Shown: positions 46,405 to 56,049 of the stretch, piece by piece
Position numbering within the stretch: position 1 is the first letter of the stretch
Layout: each line of letters opens with the position of its first letter
NCBI GenBank assembly: GCA_009846005.1
Contig: VXYL01000008.1
Coordinates: 1 to 64,000 of the forward strand
DNA length: 64,000 nt
Direction: 5' to 3'
DNA from: Gammaproteobacteria bacterium
Lineage (GTDB): Bacteria; Pseudomonadota; Gammaproteobacteria; Pseudomonadales; Azotimanducaceae
Position numbers and translations under genes: made by a program
The notes under the pieces: generated by a model
What the model saw: only the letters and a program-made list of their open reading frames with translations
Told to the model about the DNA's origin: nothing
The model's database searches: none

Positions 46405-48507
46405 ATGATTCGGACCGTTCCCGGCTGGCATGCCGTCAAGGGCGTGTTCGATCGCGACCGCGCTCGACAGCGTGCACAACTCAAGGACGTCGATCAGGAA
46501 CGCCGCGACTTCGCGTCGCGCACCTTGGTGGTGTTCCTGGTGGTTGCCGTGATGTGCTGCGTGCTGATTGCCCGCATGGTGTGGCTCACGGTGTTCAAGC
46601 ACGACGAATACCGCACGATCTCGGAGGACAACCGCATCCAGATGTTCGGCGTACCGCCGCCCCGAGGTCGAATCTACGACCGCGGTGGCAACCTCTTGGC
46701 CGACAACGTGCCCGTGTTCTCGATCTTCGTAATCCCCGAACTTGCCGAGAACGTGGATGCCACGCTTTCGGAGATTCGGGCGTTGGTCGAGCTGTCGGAT
46801 GAAGAGATCGAGGCGTTTCACACGCTGGCGAGCGAGAGCTATCCGCACGCGCCCGTCCGGGTCAAGCTGCACATTACTCCCGAGGAGCGTGCTGTTGTCG
46901 AGGTCAACCGGCACCGGCTGAACGGCGTGCTCGTGAAACCGGACACCGTTCGCTACTACCCCTACGGCAAGGTCATGGCACACGCGGTCGGGTCCGTTCG
47001 CCGCAAAACGGCGGAGGACATCCGGCGACTGGACCGGCGTCGCTACAGCCGAACGCAGTTCGTCGGAAAACGTGGCGTAGAGGCTTTCTACGAGCACTCG
47101 CTGCACGGCGAACCGGGCTCGCGGCAGGTCGAGGTCGATGCCCACGGACGGGAGCAACGCGAACTTGATCGAAATCCGCCGATTCCGGGCCAGAACCTCA
47201 ACTTGCATCTTGACGCATCGCTGCAAGTCGCCGCTGGGGAGGCCCTTGGCGAGCGTCGCGGGGCGGTGGTGGCCATTGACCCGCGCTCCGGCGGTATTCT
47301 CGCCATGGCAAGCGAGCCGGGCTACGATCCCAACCTGTTCGTCACTGGGCTGGAAGCAACGGTCTACGACGAGTTGGTCAATTCGCCGAAGAAACCGTTG
47401 TTCAACCGGGCGGCAAATGGCCGCTATGCCCCCGGTTCCACCTTCAAGCCCGTCGTTGGTCTGGCCGCGTTGGCGGCGGGGGTAACAGACTGGCAGCGGA
47501 CGATCGTCGACAAGGGCGAGTACCGGCTTCCCAACAGCCGCCGGGTGTTCCGGGACTGGAGCTGGACGAAGGACGATACCGGCGGGCAGGGGGTGGTCGA
47601 CCTGCATAGGGCGATCTACCGTTCCTCCAACGTCTATTTCTACGACCTCGGGGCGAAGTTGCCCGTGGACGCGTTGCCGCGCTTCGCTGCGCAACTCGGT
47701 TACGGACGGGTCTTGTCCATCGACGTGGCGGACGCCGCGCCTGGGCTGCTCCCGGACAGCGATTGGAAAATGGGCGCGCGCGGCGAAACCTGGTATCCGG
47801 GCGACAACGTGAACCTGTCGATCGGTCAAGGCGACTTGCTAGCCACGCCGCTGCAGCTCGCCACGGTCGCCGCGATCATCGCCAACCGGGGCCGGATTGT
47901 CCGACCGCGGATGCTGCTAGACAACGCTGCCAATCTGCCCGAGTTCAAAGGCGGCGAGGTGGTGGGTCGCGTTGCAGGGGAAGGGCTTGGCGACGACGAC
48001 TGGCAGCGGATGGTGGACGCCATGGAAGCCGTGGTGCATTTAGGCAACCAGGGGTACCGACAGAACGGTACGGCCTGGGCGTACATCGGACAGGACATCG
48101 GCTATCGAATGGCAGGTAAGTCGGGAACGGCCCAGGTGGTGGGCATTGCCCAGGGCGAGGAGTACAACGAAGAGGAACTTGACGAATTCAGCCGCAAGCA
48201 CGCGTGGTTCATGGCATTCGCCCCGGTCGACGAGCCCCGGATTGCCGTTTGCGTGCTCGTTGAGAACGGCGGCAGCGGCAGCTCCGTGGCGGGACCCGTG
48301 GCACGCGAGGTCATCGACCACTACCTGTTGCCCACGCTGGCTGCCTCGGGGCAACCCGCATCCACGGCGCTGGCGAGCGAGTCCGCGCCACAAGACCCGT
48401 CGCCTTCGGAGCACCGCGTTTTGGCCCAGCCGAAGCCGTCCCAGGAAGCCGAGGGCTCACGTCGTCCACGACGGGTTGCCGCTGGCGCGAGTCCGACAGC
48501 CTCTTGA
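46405..48507 (+). CDS. mrdA: Penicillin-binding protein 2
   Basis: GRIYDRGGNLLADNVPVFSI, RYAPGSTFKPVVGLAAL (STFK), AGKSGTAQVVG; followed by rodA. Confidence 0.97.
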   Translation: MIRTVPGWHAVKGVFDRDRARQRAQLKDVDQERRDFASRTLVVFLVVAVMCCVLIARMVWLTVFKHDEYRTISEDNRIQMFGVPPPRGRIYDRGGNLLADNVPVFSIFVIPELAENVDATLSEIRALVELSDEEIEAFHTLASESYPHAPVRVKLHITPEERAVVEVNRHRLNGVLVKPDTVRYYPYGKVMAHAVGSVRRKTAEDIRRLDRRRYSRTQFVGKRGVEAFYEHSLHGEPGSRQVEVDAHGREQRELDRNPPIPGQNLNLHLDASLQVAAGEALGERRGAVVAIDPRSGGILAMASEPGYDPNLFVTGLEATVYDELVNSPKKPLFNRAANGRYAPGSTFKPVVGLAALAAGVTDWQRTIVDKGEYRLPNSRRVFRDWSWTKDDTGGQGVVDLHRAIYRSSNVYFYDLGAKLPVDALPRFAAQLGYGRVLSIDVADAAPGLLPDSDWKMGARGETWYPGDNVNLSIGQGDLLATPLQLATVAAIIANRGRIVRPRMLLDNAANLPEFKGGEVVGRVAGEGLGDDDWQRMVDAMEAVVHLGNQGYRQNGTAWAYIGQDIGYRMAGKSGTAQVVGIAQGEEYNEEELDEFSRKHAWFMAFAPVDEPRIAVCVLVENGGSGSSVAGPVAREVIDHYLLPTLAASGQPASTALASESAPQDPSPSEHRVLAQPKPSQEAEGSRRPRRVAAGASPTAS

Positions 48508-48518
48508 GCGACTGAACC

Positions 48519-49640
48519 GTGCCTTCGGACTACGCGCGCACACTTCCCATCGGTGGAGTCCCGGGTCGCGCGCTGCTCAGGCTGCATCTCGACCCTTGGT
48601 TGCTGCTCGCATTGGGTGCGATCGTCTCTTTCGGCCTCTTGGTCCTCTATAGCGCCTCGCACCAGGATCTAAACACGCTCACCAACCAGATGCTGCGAAT
48701 CGGCGTCGCGTTCGCGGCGATGTTCATTGCCGCGCAACTGAATCCGCGGCTCTACCTGCGTTGGGCGCCCGCGCTGTACATTCTGGGCATCGTGCTGTTG
48801 ATTGCTGTGCTGCTCTTCGGCACGACCGTGAAGGGATCGCAACGTTGGCTCGATCTGCCGGGACTGCCGAGCTTCCAGCCTTCGGAGTTGATGAAGCTCG
48901 CGGTGCCGCTAGCGATCGCCTGGTATTTCCACGCGCGGCCGCTGCCCCCGCGGATCCGGCACGTCTTGGTGGCGCTTGGGCTCTGCGTCTTGCCGACGGC
49001 TCTGATCGTGCCGCAACCCGACCTGGGCACGGGGCTCATGGTGGCGGCAGGGGGTGTTGCGGTCATCCTGATGTCGGGCATCCGCTGGCGTGTCGTGGGT
49101 GCCCTGACGTTGCTCGCTGCCCTCGCGTCGCCGGCGCTCTGGCTCGTCATGACCCCCTACCAGAAGGGGCGTGTGCTGACGTTTCTCGATCCGGGCCGGC
49201 AACCACAGGATGCCGGTTGGAACATCATTCAATCGAAGGCTGCCATCGGCTCCGGTGGGTTTTCCGGCAAGGATCTCTTCAACGGTACCCAGAGCCAACT
49301 CGACTTCCTGCCCGAGAGCCAGACGGACTTCATCATTGCGGTGATCGGCGAGGAGCTCGGGCTAGTGGGCATCGCCCTGCTCTTGGTTCTCTACCTACTT
49401 GTGGTGGCGCGTGCGCTGTTGATGGCAACCGAAGCCCAGGACACGTTTGGCCGATTGGCGGCCGGTGGTCTGACGCTGGTGTTCTTCGCTTACGTGTTCG
49501 TCAACGTCGGCATGGTATCCGGGCTTTTGCCCGTGGTGGGTGTGCCCCTTCCCTTGGTGAGCTATGGCGGCACGTCGGCGGTGACGCTATTGGTCGGGTT
49601 CGGAATCGTCATGTCCGTCTATGCGCACGGTACTCGTTAG
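48519..49640 (+). CDS. rodA: Rod shape-determining protein RodA (SEDS glycosyltransferase)
   Basis: LPSFQPSELMKLAVPLAIAWYF, GWNIIQSKAAIGSGGFSGKDLFNGTQSQLDFLPESQTDFIIAVIGEELG. Confidence 0.97.
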   Translation: MPSDYARTLPIGGVPGRALLRLHLDPWLLLALGAIVSFGLLVLYSASHQDLNTLTNQMLRIGVAFAAMFIAAQLNPRLYLRWAPALYILGIVLLIAVLLFGTTVKGSQRWLDLPGLPSFQPSELMKLAVPLAIAWYFHARPLPPRIRHVLVALGLCVLPTALIVPQPDLGTGLMVAAGGVAVILMSGIRWRVVGALTLLAALASPALWLVMTPYQKGRVLTFLDPGRQPQDAGWNIIQSKAAIGSGGFSGKDLFNGTQSQLDFLPESQTDFIIAVIGEELGLVGIALLLVLYLLVVARALLMATEAQDTFGRLAAGGLTLVFFAYVFVNVGMVSGLLPVVGVPLPLVSYGGTSAVTLLVGFGIVMSVYAHGTR

Positions 49641-49744
49641 CAACCGGGAGGGGGATGAGGTGAGGCGAGAGCAGGATACCGTCACAACGGCGGCGTTCGT
49701 TCAAGTAGACTATTAGGAGCACTGGTTAAGGAGGACCTAGATAG

Positions 49745-50770
49745 GTGCGACGGGCAATGGAAACGTCCGGAACTCGCTCGCCGGTTTCCCGTGCGATCCT
49801 CGCTGCCGTCCTTGCATTCCCTGCCGTGTTCGCCTGGACCGACTATTCAACCCGGGCGGAGGTCGTTGACTACATCAATGGGCTCGTGGCGGCACACGGC
49901 TTCGACGAGGACTGGCTACTTGGGGTGTTCGAGGGCGCCGAGAAGAGCGGGGAGGTTATCCGGAAGATCACGAGACCTGCCGAAAAGGCGCTGGCGTGGC
50001 ACGAATATCGGGGCATATTCCTGACGGAGAAGCGCATCAACGCGGGCGTCGAGTTTTGGAAAGCCCACGCCGAAGCCCTCGACGCAGCTTGGCGCCGTTA
50101 CGGTGTCCCGGCTGAAATCGTCGTCGCCATCATCGGCGTGGAGACGTTCTACGGCCGGTATCTCGGCAGTCACCGGGTCATCGACGCGCTGGCGACGCTG
50201 GCGTTCGACTACCCGCCGCGGTCCGCGTTCTTCAAGAGCGAGTTGACCGAATTCCTGCTGCTGGTCCGCGAGGAGGGCAAGGATCCGTTCGCGCCGGTGG
50301 GATCGTACGCGGGCGCCATGGGTTACGGGCAGTTCATCTCGTCGAGCTACCGAAACTACGCGGTGGACTTCGACGGCGACAACCGGCGTGATATCTGGAC
50401 GAACAAGACGGACGCGATTGGCAGCGTCGCCAACTACTTCGCGCGGCACGGCTGGAAGGGCGAAGGGCCGGCGGCTGTTCGCCTCGACGTTCGCAATGAT
50501 CGCGTGCTCGAGCTTGCCGACACCGGTTTGGATTTGGAGCATCTCGTGGGCGAACTGCGGCGGTTGGGTGCCGTTGTGCCGGAGGCGATCGGAGACGCTG
50601 AGCGGGCAGCCTTGTTTACGATGGAATTGGCCGAGGGCAAGGAGTACTGGCTGGCTCGGCACGATTTCTACGTGATCACCCGGTACAACCGAAGTGCCCT
50701 CTATGCGCTCGCGGTATTGCAATTGAGCGAAGCAGTCCGGTCTGGCCATGAGGACGCGAGTCGACAGTGA
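49745..50770 (+). CDS. mltB: Lytic murein transglycosylase B
   Basis: AIIGVETFYGRYLGSHRVIDALATLAFDYPPRSAFFKSELTEFLLL, AGAMGYGQFISSSYRNYAVDFDGD. Confidence 0.95.
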   Translation: MRRAMETSGTRSPVSRAILAAVLAFPAVFAWTDYSTRAEVVDYINGLVAAHGFDEDWLLGVFEGAEKSGEVIRKITRPAEKALAWHEYRGIFLTEKRINAGVEFWKAHAEALDAAWRRYGVPAEIVVAIIGVETFYGRYLGSHRVIDALATLAFDYPPRSAFFKSELTEFLLLVREEGKDPFAPVGSYAGAMGYGQFISSSYRNYAVDFDGDNRRDIWTNKTDAIGSVANYFARHGWKGEGPAAVRLDVRNDRVLELADTGLDLEHLVGELRRLGAVVPEAIGDAERAALFTMELAEGKEYWLARHDFYVITRYNRSALYALAVLQLSEAVRSGHEDASRQ

Positions 50771-51732
50771 CGACTCATCGCCGAAGGGCAGGTGATGGGC
50801 CTCGGTCGTGCAACCCTGCACGTCGGTGGTCCAGCCCATCGGCCGGACGCCTGCCGTGGGGCGCCGTGATCGTGGCCGTTTGGGTCGGCGGTTGCGCCGC
50901 CACGTCCGATGTGGCGCCCGCTCCCACACCGCCTTCCGTCGAGCCCAAGCCGCTAGCCAATGACCCGGTGATCGTCAAGGACTCGGCCCCGGCCTCGCCG
51001 CCGCCGTCGTTGGCCACGTTGCCCGATCCCGTGGTTCGCAACGATCCCAAGAGCCGGCGCGGCAACAACCCGTACGTGGTCTTCGGCCAACACTACCAGG
51101 TCATGGACAGCGCGGCGGGCTACGACCAGATCGGTCGGGCGTCGTGGTACGGCACGAAGTTCCACGGTCGGACCACATCGAGCGGGGAACCCTACGACAT
51201 GTACGAACTGACAGCGGCGCACCGCAGTCTGCCCATTCCCACCTATGTCCGGGTCACCAACCTGCACAATGACAAGAGTTCGATCGTCCGGGTCAACGAC
51301 CGTGGACCGTTCCACGACGAGCGCATCATCGACCTCTCCTTCGCTGCGGCCGTGAAGCTTGGGTTCGAGCGAACGGGCACGGCACGGGTTCGGGTGGAAT
51401 CACTGGCTGCTACGTCGGTGGCCGCCGGAGCAGGTGCGTCGCGAGGTGCGCGTTTCTTCGTGGATACCGGCATCTACGCCACTGCGGAGAGCGCCCGTGG
51501 CGAGCGCGACGAAGTCGCTGCCGTGACCGGGAGGAATGCCTTTGTCGTACGGGTGGAGGACACCTTCGCCGTCCGGATAGGGCCGTTCGCAACATTCGAA
51601 GCAGCGGAGCGACTGCAGTCGTTCCTCGTCTTCGCGGATCGAGAAAGGCCGGTCATTCTTTCCGACACGGGATTGCCGGAGCGGCACCGGGGCGTGGCCC
51701 CTGTGGCGCACTCGGTCAACGCGACGCCGTGA
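50767..51732 (+). CDS. rlpA: Septal ring lytic transglycosylase RlpA family protein
   Basis: GRASWYGTKFHGRTTSSGEPYDMYELTAAHRSLPIPTYVRVTNL; C-terminal SPOR-like domain. Confidence 0.95.
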   Translation: MTTHRRRAGDGPRSCNPARRWSSPSAGRLPWGAVIVAVWVGGCAATSDVAPAPTPPSVEPKPLANDPVIVKDSAPASPPPSLATLPDPVVRNDPKSRRGNNPYVVFGQHYQVMDSAAGYDQIGRASWYGTKFHGRTTSSGEPYDMYELTAAHRSLPIPTYVRVTNLHNDKSSIVRVNDRGPFHDERIIDLSFAAAVKLGFERTGTARVRVESLAATSVAAGAGASRGARFFVDTGIYATAESARGERDEVAAVTGRNAFVVRVEDTFAVRIGPFATFEAAERLQSFLVFADRERPVILSDTGLPERHRGVAPVAHSVNATP

Positions 51733-51800
51733 ACCGAGTCGGGATTAGCGGGTCGAACGCGAGGTAGCTTGGAACAGCCGTTGTCGATTAGGAGCAAGCC

Positions 51801-53045
51801 ATGATTTCATGCCGCGCCGAGGCGTGCAGATTCCGAACGGTTGCGGCCGCGACGGTTGTCTTGATGGCCGCGACCGGCCAAAGCGCACCGAACATCGTGC
51901 CGGACCCACCGTCGATTTCCGCCAAGAGCTATATCCTCATGGACGGGCACACCCGCACGGTATTGGCCGAGCGCGACGGCGACGAGCCGTTGCCCCCCGC
52001 CAGTCTCACCAAGATCATGACGAGTTACGTGGTGGCCGCCGAGTTGGCCGCTGGACGCATCGCCCTCGACGATCAGGTGCCCATCAGCGTCAAGGCGTGG
52101 CGCACGCGTGGTTCGAAGATGTTTGTGCGCGAGGGTACCGAGGTATCGCTCGTAGATCTGTTGCGCGGCATCGTCATCGTCTCCGGCAACGACGCAAGCG
52201 TTGCGGTTGCGGAATACGTAGCCGGTGCCGAGGACGCGTTCGCGGACATGATGAATCTGCACGCGAAGAACCTCGGGATGTCCGCGACGCGATTTGTGAA
52301 TTCGTCGGGATTGCCCGACGACGGCCACTACTCGTCCGCCAGGGACATGGCCATCCTGTCGGCTGCGCTCATCGAACGGTTCCCGGAACACTATCGCATG
52401 TATTCGGAGAAGTCGTTCCAGTACGGCGAGATCGAACGCCCGCAGATGAACCGCAACCGGCTGCTGTGGCGCGACAAGTCCGTGGATGGGGTCAAGACCG
52501 GTATGACCGAGGCGGCAGGCTATTGCCTAGTTGCTTCGGCGCTGCGGGAGGGAACGCGGATGATCGCCGCCGTCATGGGATCCGCGAACGACGAGGATCG
52601 ACTGCGCGACGTCCAGATACTCCTCGCCTACGGTTTTCGGTACTTCGAGACCCATGACCTCTACGACAGCGGCCATTCGCTCGCCACTCCGCGGGTGTGG
52701 TACGGGACCGTGGAGGAAGTGGCCGTGGGGATCGACGAAGCGATTCGCATAACCATACCCCGCGGTCGCTACGACGATCTCAGCGCGGTTCTCGATATCC
52801 CGGACGACATCGAAGCGCCCATTGCCGTGGGTGATACCTTGGGCGTGGTCCGGGTCACACTCGACGATGAGATCCTCGTCGAGCGGAGTCTGCTGGCCCA
52901 GGCGGGGGTTGCGGAGGCCGGATTCTTCTCGCGCCGAGGCGACGATCTAGAGCGCTTCGTGAGCGGCCTGTTCGGCGACGCCGACGACGCGACGCCCGAC
53001 GCCCCAATCGAAACCGATGCGCCAACGCATGAGGAAGAGCCGTAG
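51801..53045 (+). CDS. dacA: D-alanyl-D-alanine carboxypeptidase (PBP5/6-like)
   Basis: PPASLTKIMTSYVVAAEL (SxxK), VSGNDASVAVAEYVAG (SxN), VDGVKTGMTEAAGYCLVASA (KTG). Confidence 0.96.
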   Translation: MISCRAEACRFRTVAAATVVLMAATGQSAPNIVPDPPSISAKSYILMDGHTRTVLAERDGDEPLPPASLTKIMTSYVVAAELAAGRIALDDQVPISVKAWRTRGSKMFVREGTEVSLVDLLRGIVIVSGNDASVAVAEYVAGAEDAFADMMNLHAKNLGMSATRFVNSSGLPDDGHYSSARDMAILSAALIERFPEHYRMYSEKSFQYGEIERPQMNRNRLLWRDKSVDGVKTGMTEAAGYCLVASALREGTRMIAAVMGSANDEDRLRDVQILLAYGFRYFETHDLYDSGHSLATPRVWYGTVEEVAVGIDEAIRITIPRGRYDDLSAVLDIPDDIEAPIAVGDTLGVVRVTLDDEILVERSLLAQAGVAEAGFFSRRGDDLERFVSGLFGDADDATPDAPIETDAPTHEEEP

Positions 53046-53062
53046 GGGACGGGCGGTGGGGA
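53042..53062. repeat. Degenerate palindromic element overlapping the dacA stop codon
   Basis: GTAGGGGACGGGCGGTGGGGA; TAG 53043-53045 is the dacA stop. Confidence 0.5.
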
Positions 53063-53103
53063 GGCGTTGTGCCGTCGCGTGTACGACGGGTGGCAACAGG
53101 CCA

Positions 53104-53787
53104 GTGACACGTCTTATTGTCAGGAATCTCGGGTGCGACACCGCATACGACGAGGTATTCCGGGCGATGCGCACGTTCACCGACATTCGGGAAGAATCGA
53201 CACCGGACGAACTGTGGCTTACCGAGCACGCACCCGTGTTCACCCAAGGCCAGGCAGGACGCGACGAGTACCTGCTAGCGCCCGGTGACATTCCCGTCGT
53301 TCAGAGCGACCGCGGTGGGCAGGTGACCTATCACGGCCCTGGTCAGATCGTGGGCTACCTGATGTTCGACTTGAGACGGTTGGGCTTGAATGTGCGTACC
53401 TTGGTTCGCAACATCGAAGCCAGCCTCGTCGCGTTGCTCGCCGACTACGGCATCACCGCGGCGGGACGGGCGGATGCGCCGGGCGTCTACGTGGGTCGTG
53501 ACAAGATCGCGGCGTTGGGATTGCGGGTGCGCCGCGGCTACAGCTACCACGGCCTGAGTCTCAACGTCGACATGGATCTAGCGCCATATGCCCGGATCGT
53601 CGCCTGTGGTCTGATGGGTACCGGCGTGACCAGCATGGCCACGTTGACGGGCGGATGTTCCGTGGCGGAAGTGACACCCCGGCTAGTAGCTACGCTGGCG
53701 ACACAATACGGGTTCGACGAGATCGACCATGTGGTGGGGCCGCATCAGGGGTCGGTGGCGGCATCGGGCACGCCATCGGGCGGGTAG
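53104..53787 (+). CDS. lipB: Lipoyl(octanoyl) transferase
   Basis: LWLTEHAPVFTQGQAGRDEYLL...VVQSDRGGQVTYHGPGQIVGYLMFDLRR; GTG start. Confidence 0.96.
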   Translation: MTRLIVRNLGCDTAYDEVFRAMRTFTDIREESTPDELWLTEHAPVFTQGQAGRDEYLLAPGDIPVVQSDRGGQVTYHGPGQIVGYLMFDLRRLGLNVRTLVRNIEASLVALLADYGITAAGRADAPGVYVGRDKIAALGLRVRRGYSYHGLSLNVDMDLAPYARIVACGLMGTGVTSMATLTGGCSVAEVTPRLVATLATQYGFDEIDHVVGPHQGSVAASGTPSGG

Positions 53788-53793
53788 AGGCGG

Positions 53794-55332
53794 ATGCGAC
53801 CGAACATTCTGTTTGCCTTTGCGGACGATTGGGGCCGGTACGCCGGCGCCTACGCCAAGCATGAAGGTCCCGGCTCGCTGAACGAACTGATCGAGACGCC
53901 GTGTTTCGACCGGATCGCCGGGGAAGGTGCGCTGTTCGTGAACGCGTTGGTCCCTGCGCCATCCTGCACACCCTGTCGCAGTTCCATCCTGGCGGGCCAG
54001 TACTTCTGGCAGACGGGTCTCGGTGCGATCCTGCAGGGCGCGGTTTGGGACGAGACGATTCCCACGTTTCCCCTGGAGCTGGAGAAAGGCGGGTACTTCA
54101 TCGGCTACCAGTACAAGGTCTGGAGCCCCGGGAAGACGCTCAATGCCCCCATCGGTGCAGCGCGCACGCGCTACGAGCCAGCCGGCCGGAACTTCAACCA
54201 GTTCTCGCACTGGGTCACGGCCAACGCGGAGACCCTCGGTGTCGAAGGCGCCAAGCAGGCGCTCTACGACGAAACCCGGCAGAACTTCCGCGCTTTCCTG
54301 GCCGCACGGGATAGCGATCGGCCGTTCTGCTATTGGTGGGGGCCGACCAATACCCACCGCACCTGGGAACGCGGCTCCGGAAAGGCGCTGTGGGGGATCG
54401 AGCCGGACGACCTCGAGGGCCGCATGCCGGAATTCCTGCCGGACGTGCGCGAAGTCCGCGAAGACGCCGCCGACTACCTTGGCGAGTGTCAGGCGGTCGA
54501 CAAGGGCTTAAGCATCCTGCGCGAAGAGTTGCTCGCCATCGGCGAGTGGGACAACACCCTGGTCGTCGTAAGCGGTGATCACGGCATCCCGGGCATGCCG
54601 CGCGCCAAGTGCAACCTCTACGACATCGGCTGCGAAGTCGCCTTGGCGGTACGCTGGCCGGGCCGGGTCCGTGCCGGTCGTGTCGTCGAGGACTTCGTGA
54701 ACCTGATGGACTTGGGGCCGACGTTCTGCGAAGCCGGTGAGATCGAAATCCCCGACAGCATGACCGGGAAGAGCCTCGTGCCGATCCTGGACGCTCCGGG
54801 CAGCGGCCAGGTCGACCCCGCCCGCGACCACGTCGTCACGGGCCGGGAGCGTCACGTCGCGTTCGCCCGGGAAGGCCATCTGCCGTACCCGCAGCGGTCG
54901 TTGCGGACGAAGGACTTCATCTACATCGTGAACTTCGAGCCCGACCGGTGGCCGATGGGCGACCCCAAGGGACTCGACGACCCCGGGGCACCGACACCGG
55001 ACTACCAGACACTCGCTTCGAACACCTTCGCGGCCTACGCGGATCTCGACGCCAGCCCGACGAAGGCGTGGATGATTCACCACCGCGAGGAACACGACGT
55101 CGAACCGCTCTACGACTTGGCGTTCGGGAAGCGACCGCGGGAGGAACTCTACGACTTAGGCGAGGATCCGCACTACATGAACAACGTGGCCGACGATCCC
55201 CGCTACGCCAACGTGAAGGGTCAGATGGAGGCGCGCCTCCTCGCGATCCTCGAGGAGCAGGACGACCCGAGGTTGATGGAGCAACCGTGTCGATACGAAC
55301 TCGAACCCTACGCCGGACCACCCGCACGCTGA
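53794..55332 (+). CDS. Type I sulfatase (arylsulfatase/heparan-sulfatase-like)
   Basis: PNILFAFADDWGRYAGAYA, APSCTPCRSSILAGQYFWQTGLG (CxPxR formylglycine motif), VVVSGDHGIPGMPRAKCNLYDIG. Confidence 0.94.
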   Translation: MRPNILFAFADDWGRYAGAYAKHEGPGSLNELIETPCFDRIAGEGALFVNALVPAPSCTPCRSSILAGQYFWQTGLGAILQGAVWDETIPTFPLELEKGGYFIGYQYKVWSPGKTLNAPIGAARTRYEPAGRNFNQFSHWVTANAETLGVEGAKQALYDETRQNFRAFLAARDSDRPFCYWWGPTNTHRTWERGSGKALWGIEPDDLEGRMPEFLPDVREVREDAADYLGECQAVDKGLSILREELLAIGEWDNTLVVVSGDHGIPGMPRAKCNLYDIGCEVALAVRWPGRVRAGRVVEDFVNLMDLGPTFCEAGEIEIPDSMTGKSLVPILDAPGSGQVDPARDHVVTGRERHVAFAREGHLPYPQRSLRTKDFIYIVNFEPDRWPMGDPKGLDDPGAPTPDYQTLASNTFAAYADLDASPTKAWMIHHREEHDVEPLYDLAFGKRPREELYDLGEDPHYMNNVADDPRYANVKGQMEARLLAILEEQDDPRLMEQPCRYELEPYAGPPAR

Positions 55333-55538
55333 CGGCGGGGTCGGATCGAAGTCGGTCGACGCCCGGTGGTTCCTCCTGTAAAGCGCTAGCGCAGTGCCGC
55401 CTGACGCCTGAGATCGCCCGGTATGGGTCCGAGGCGGTCCCAAACGCGGCCCATGTCGGCGTCCATGACAGTGTGGATCGGCGTTTCGGCTACCGCCATC
55501 CCGGGACTATGTCATGCATCTATCGGATGCCCCCGGGA

Positions 55539-55565
55539 CCGGAGTAGAGACCGCGCTCTACCCGG
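55539..55565. terminator. Candidate hairpin downstream of rplQ
   Basis: CCGG-A-GTAGAG-ACCGCG-CTCTAC-CCGG; no clear U-tract. Confidence 0.35.
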
Positions 55566-55580
55566 CGAGTGTCAAGGACG

Positions 55581-55976
55581 CTAGTCCTCTTCCTCGAGAT
55601 CCTCTTCGTCGTCGTCGAGTTCCCGGCCAACCAATTCGATGAAGGCCATCGGCGCGGCGTCGCCGTGACGGAAGCCGGCCCTCAAGATCCGCGTATAGCC
55701 GCCGGGGCGGTCCTCGTAGCGGGGCCCGAGCTCCGAGAACAGCTTGCCGACGGCTGCCTTGTTGCGCAGCCGGCTGAAAGCCAGGCGACGATTGGCGACG
55801 CTGTCGTTCTTGGCGAGCGTAATCAACGGCTCGGCGACACGCCGGAGCTCCTTCGCTTTGGGCACGGTGGTCTTGATGACTTCGTGCTCGAACAGCGACG
55901 CGGACATGTTGGCGAACATGGCCTTGCGATGGGCGCTCGTCCGGTTCAAACGGCGCCCGCTTTTGCGATGTCTCAC
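55581..55976 (-). CDS. rplQ: 50S ribosomal protein L17
   Basis: [37 protein letters not shown]; acidic C-terminal extension. Confidence 0.98.
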   Translation of the reverse strand: MRHRKSGRRLNRTSAHRKAMFANMSASLFEHEVIKTTVPKAKELRRVAEPLITLAKNDSVANRRLAFSRLRNKAAVGKLFSELGPRYEDRPGGYTRILRAGFRHGDAAPMAFIELVGRELDDDEEDLEEED

Positions 55977-56049
55977 GACCCTAGTCTCCCTGAATGTCCG
56001 TCACGACGCGCATCGCGCCGAGAATGCGAAGCATTCTCGATCGCGTCCT

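Noticed and set aside
46306-47829. 507-aa minus-strand ORF opposite mrdA
   Set aside because: Shadow ORF in high-GC sequence; the plus strand encodes an unmistakable PBP2 with STFK and KSGTA motifs.
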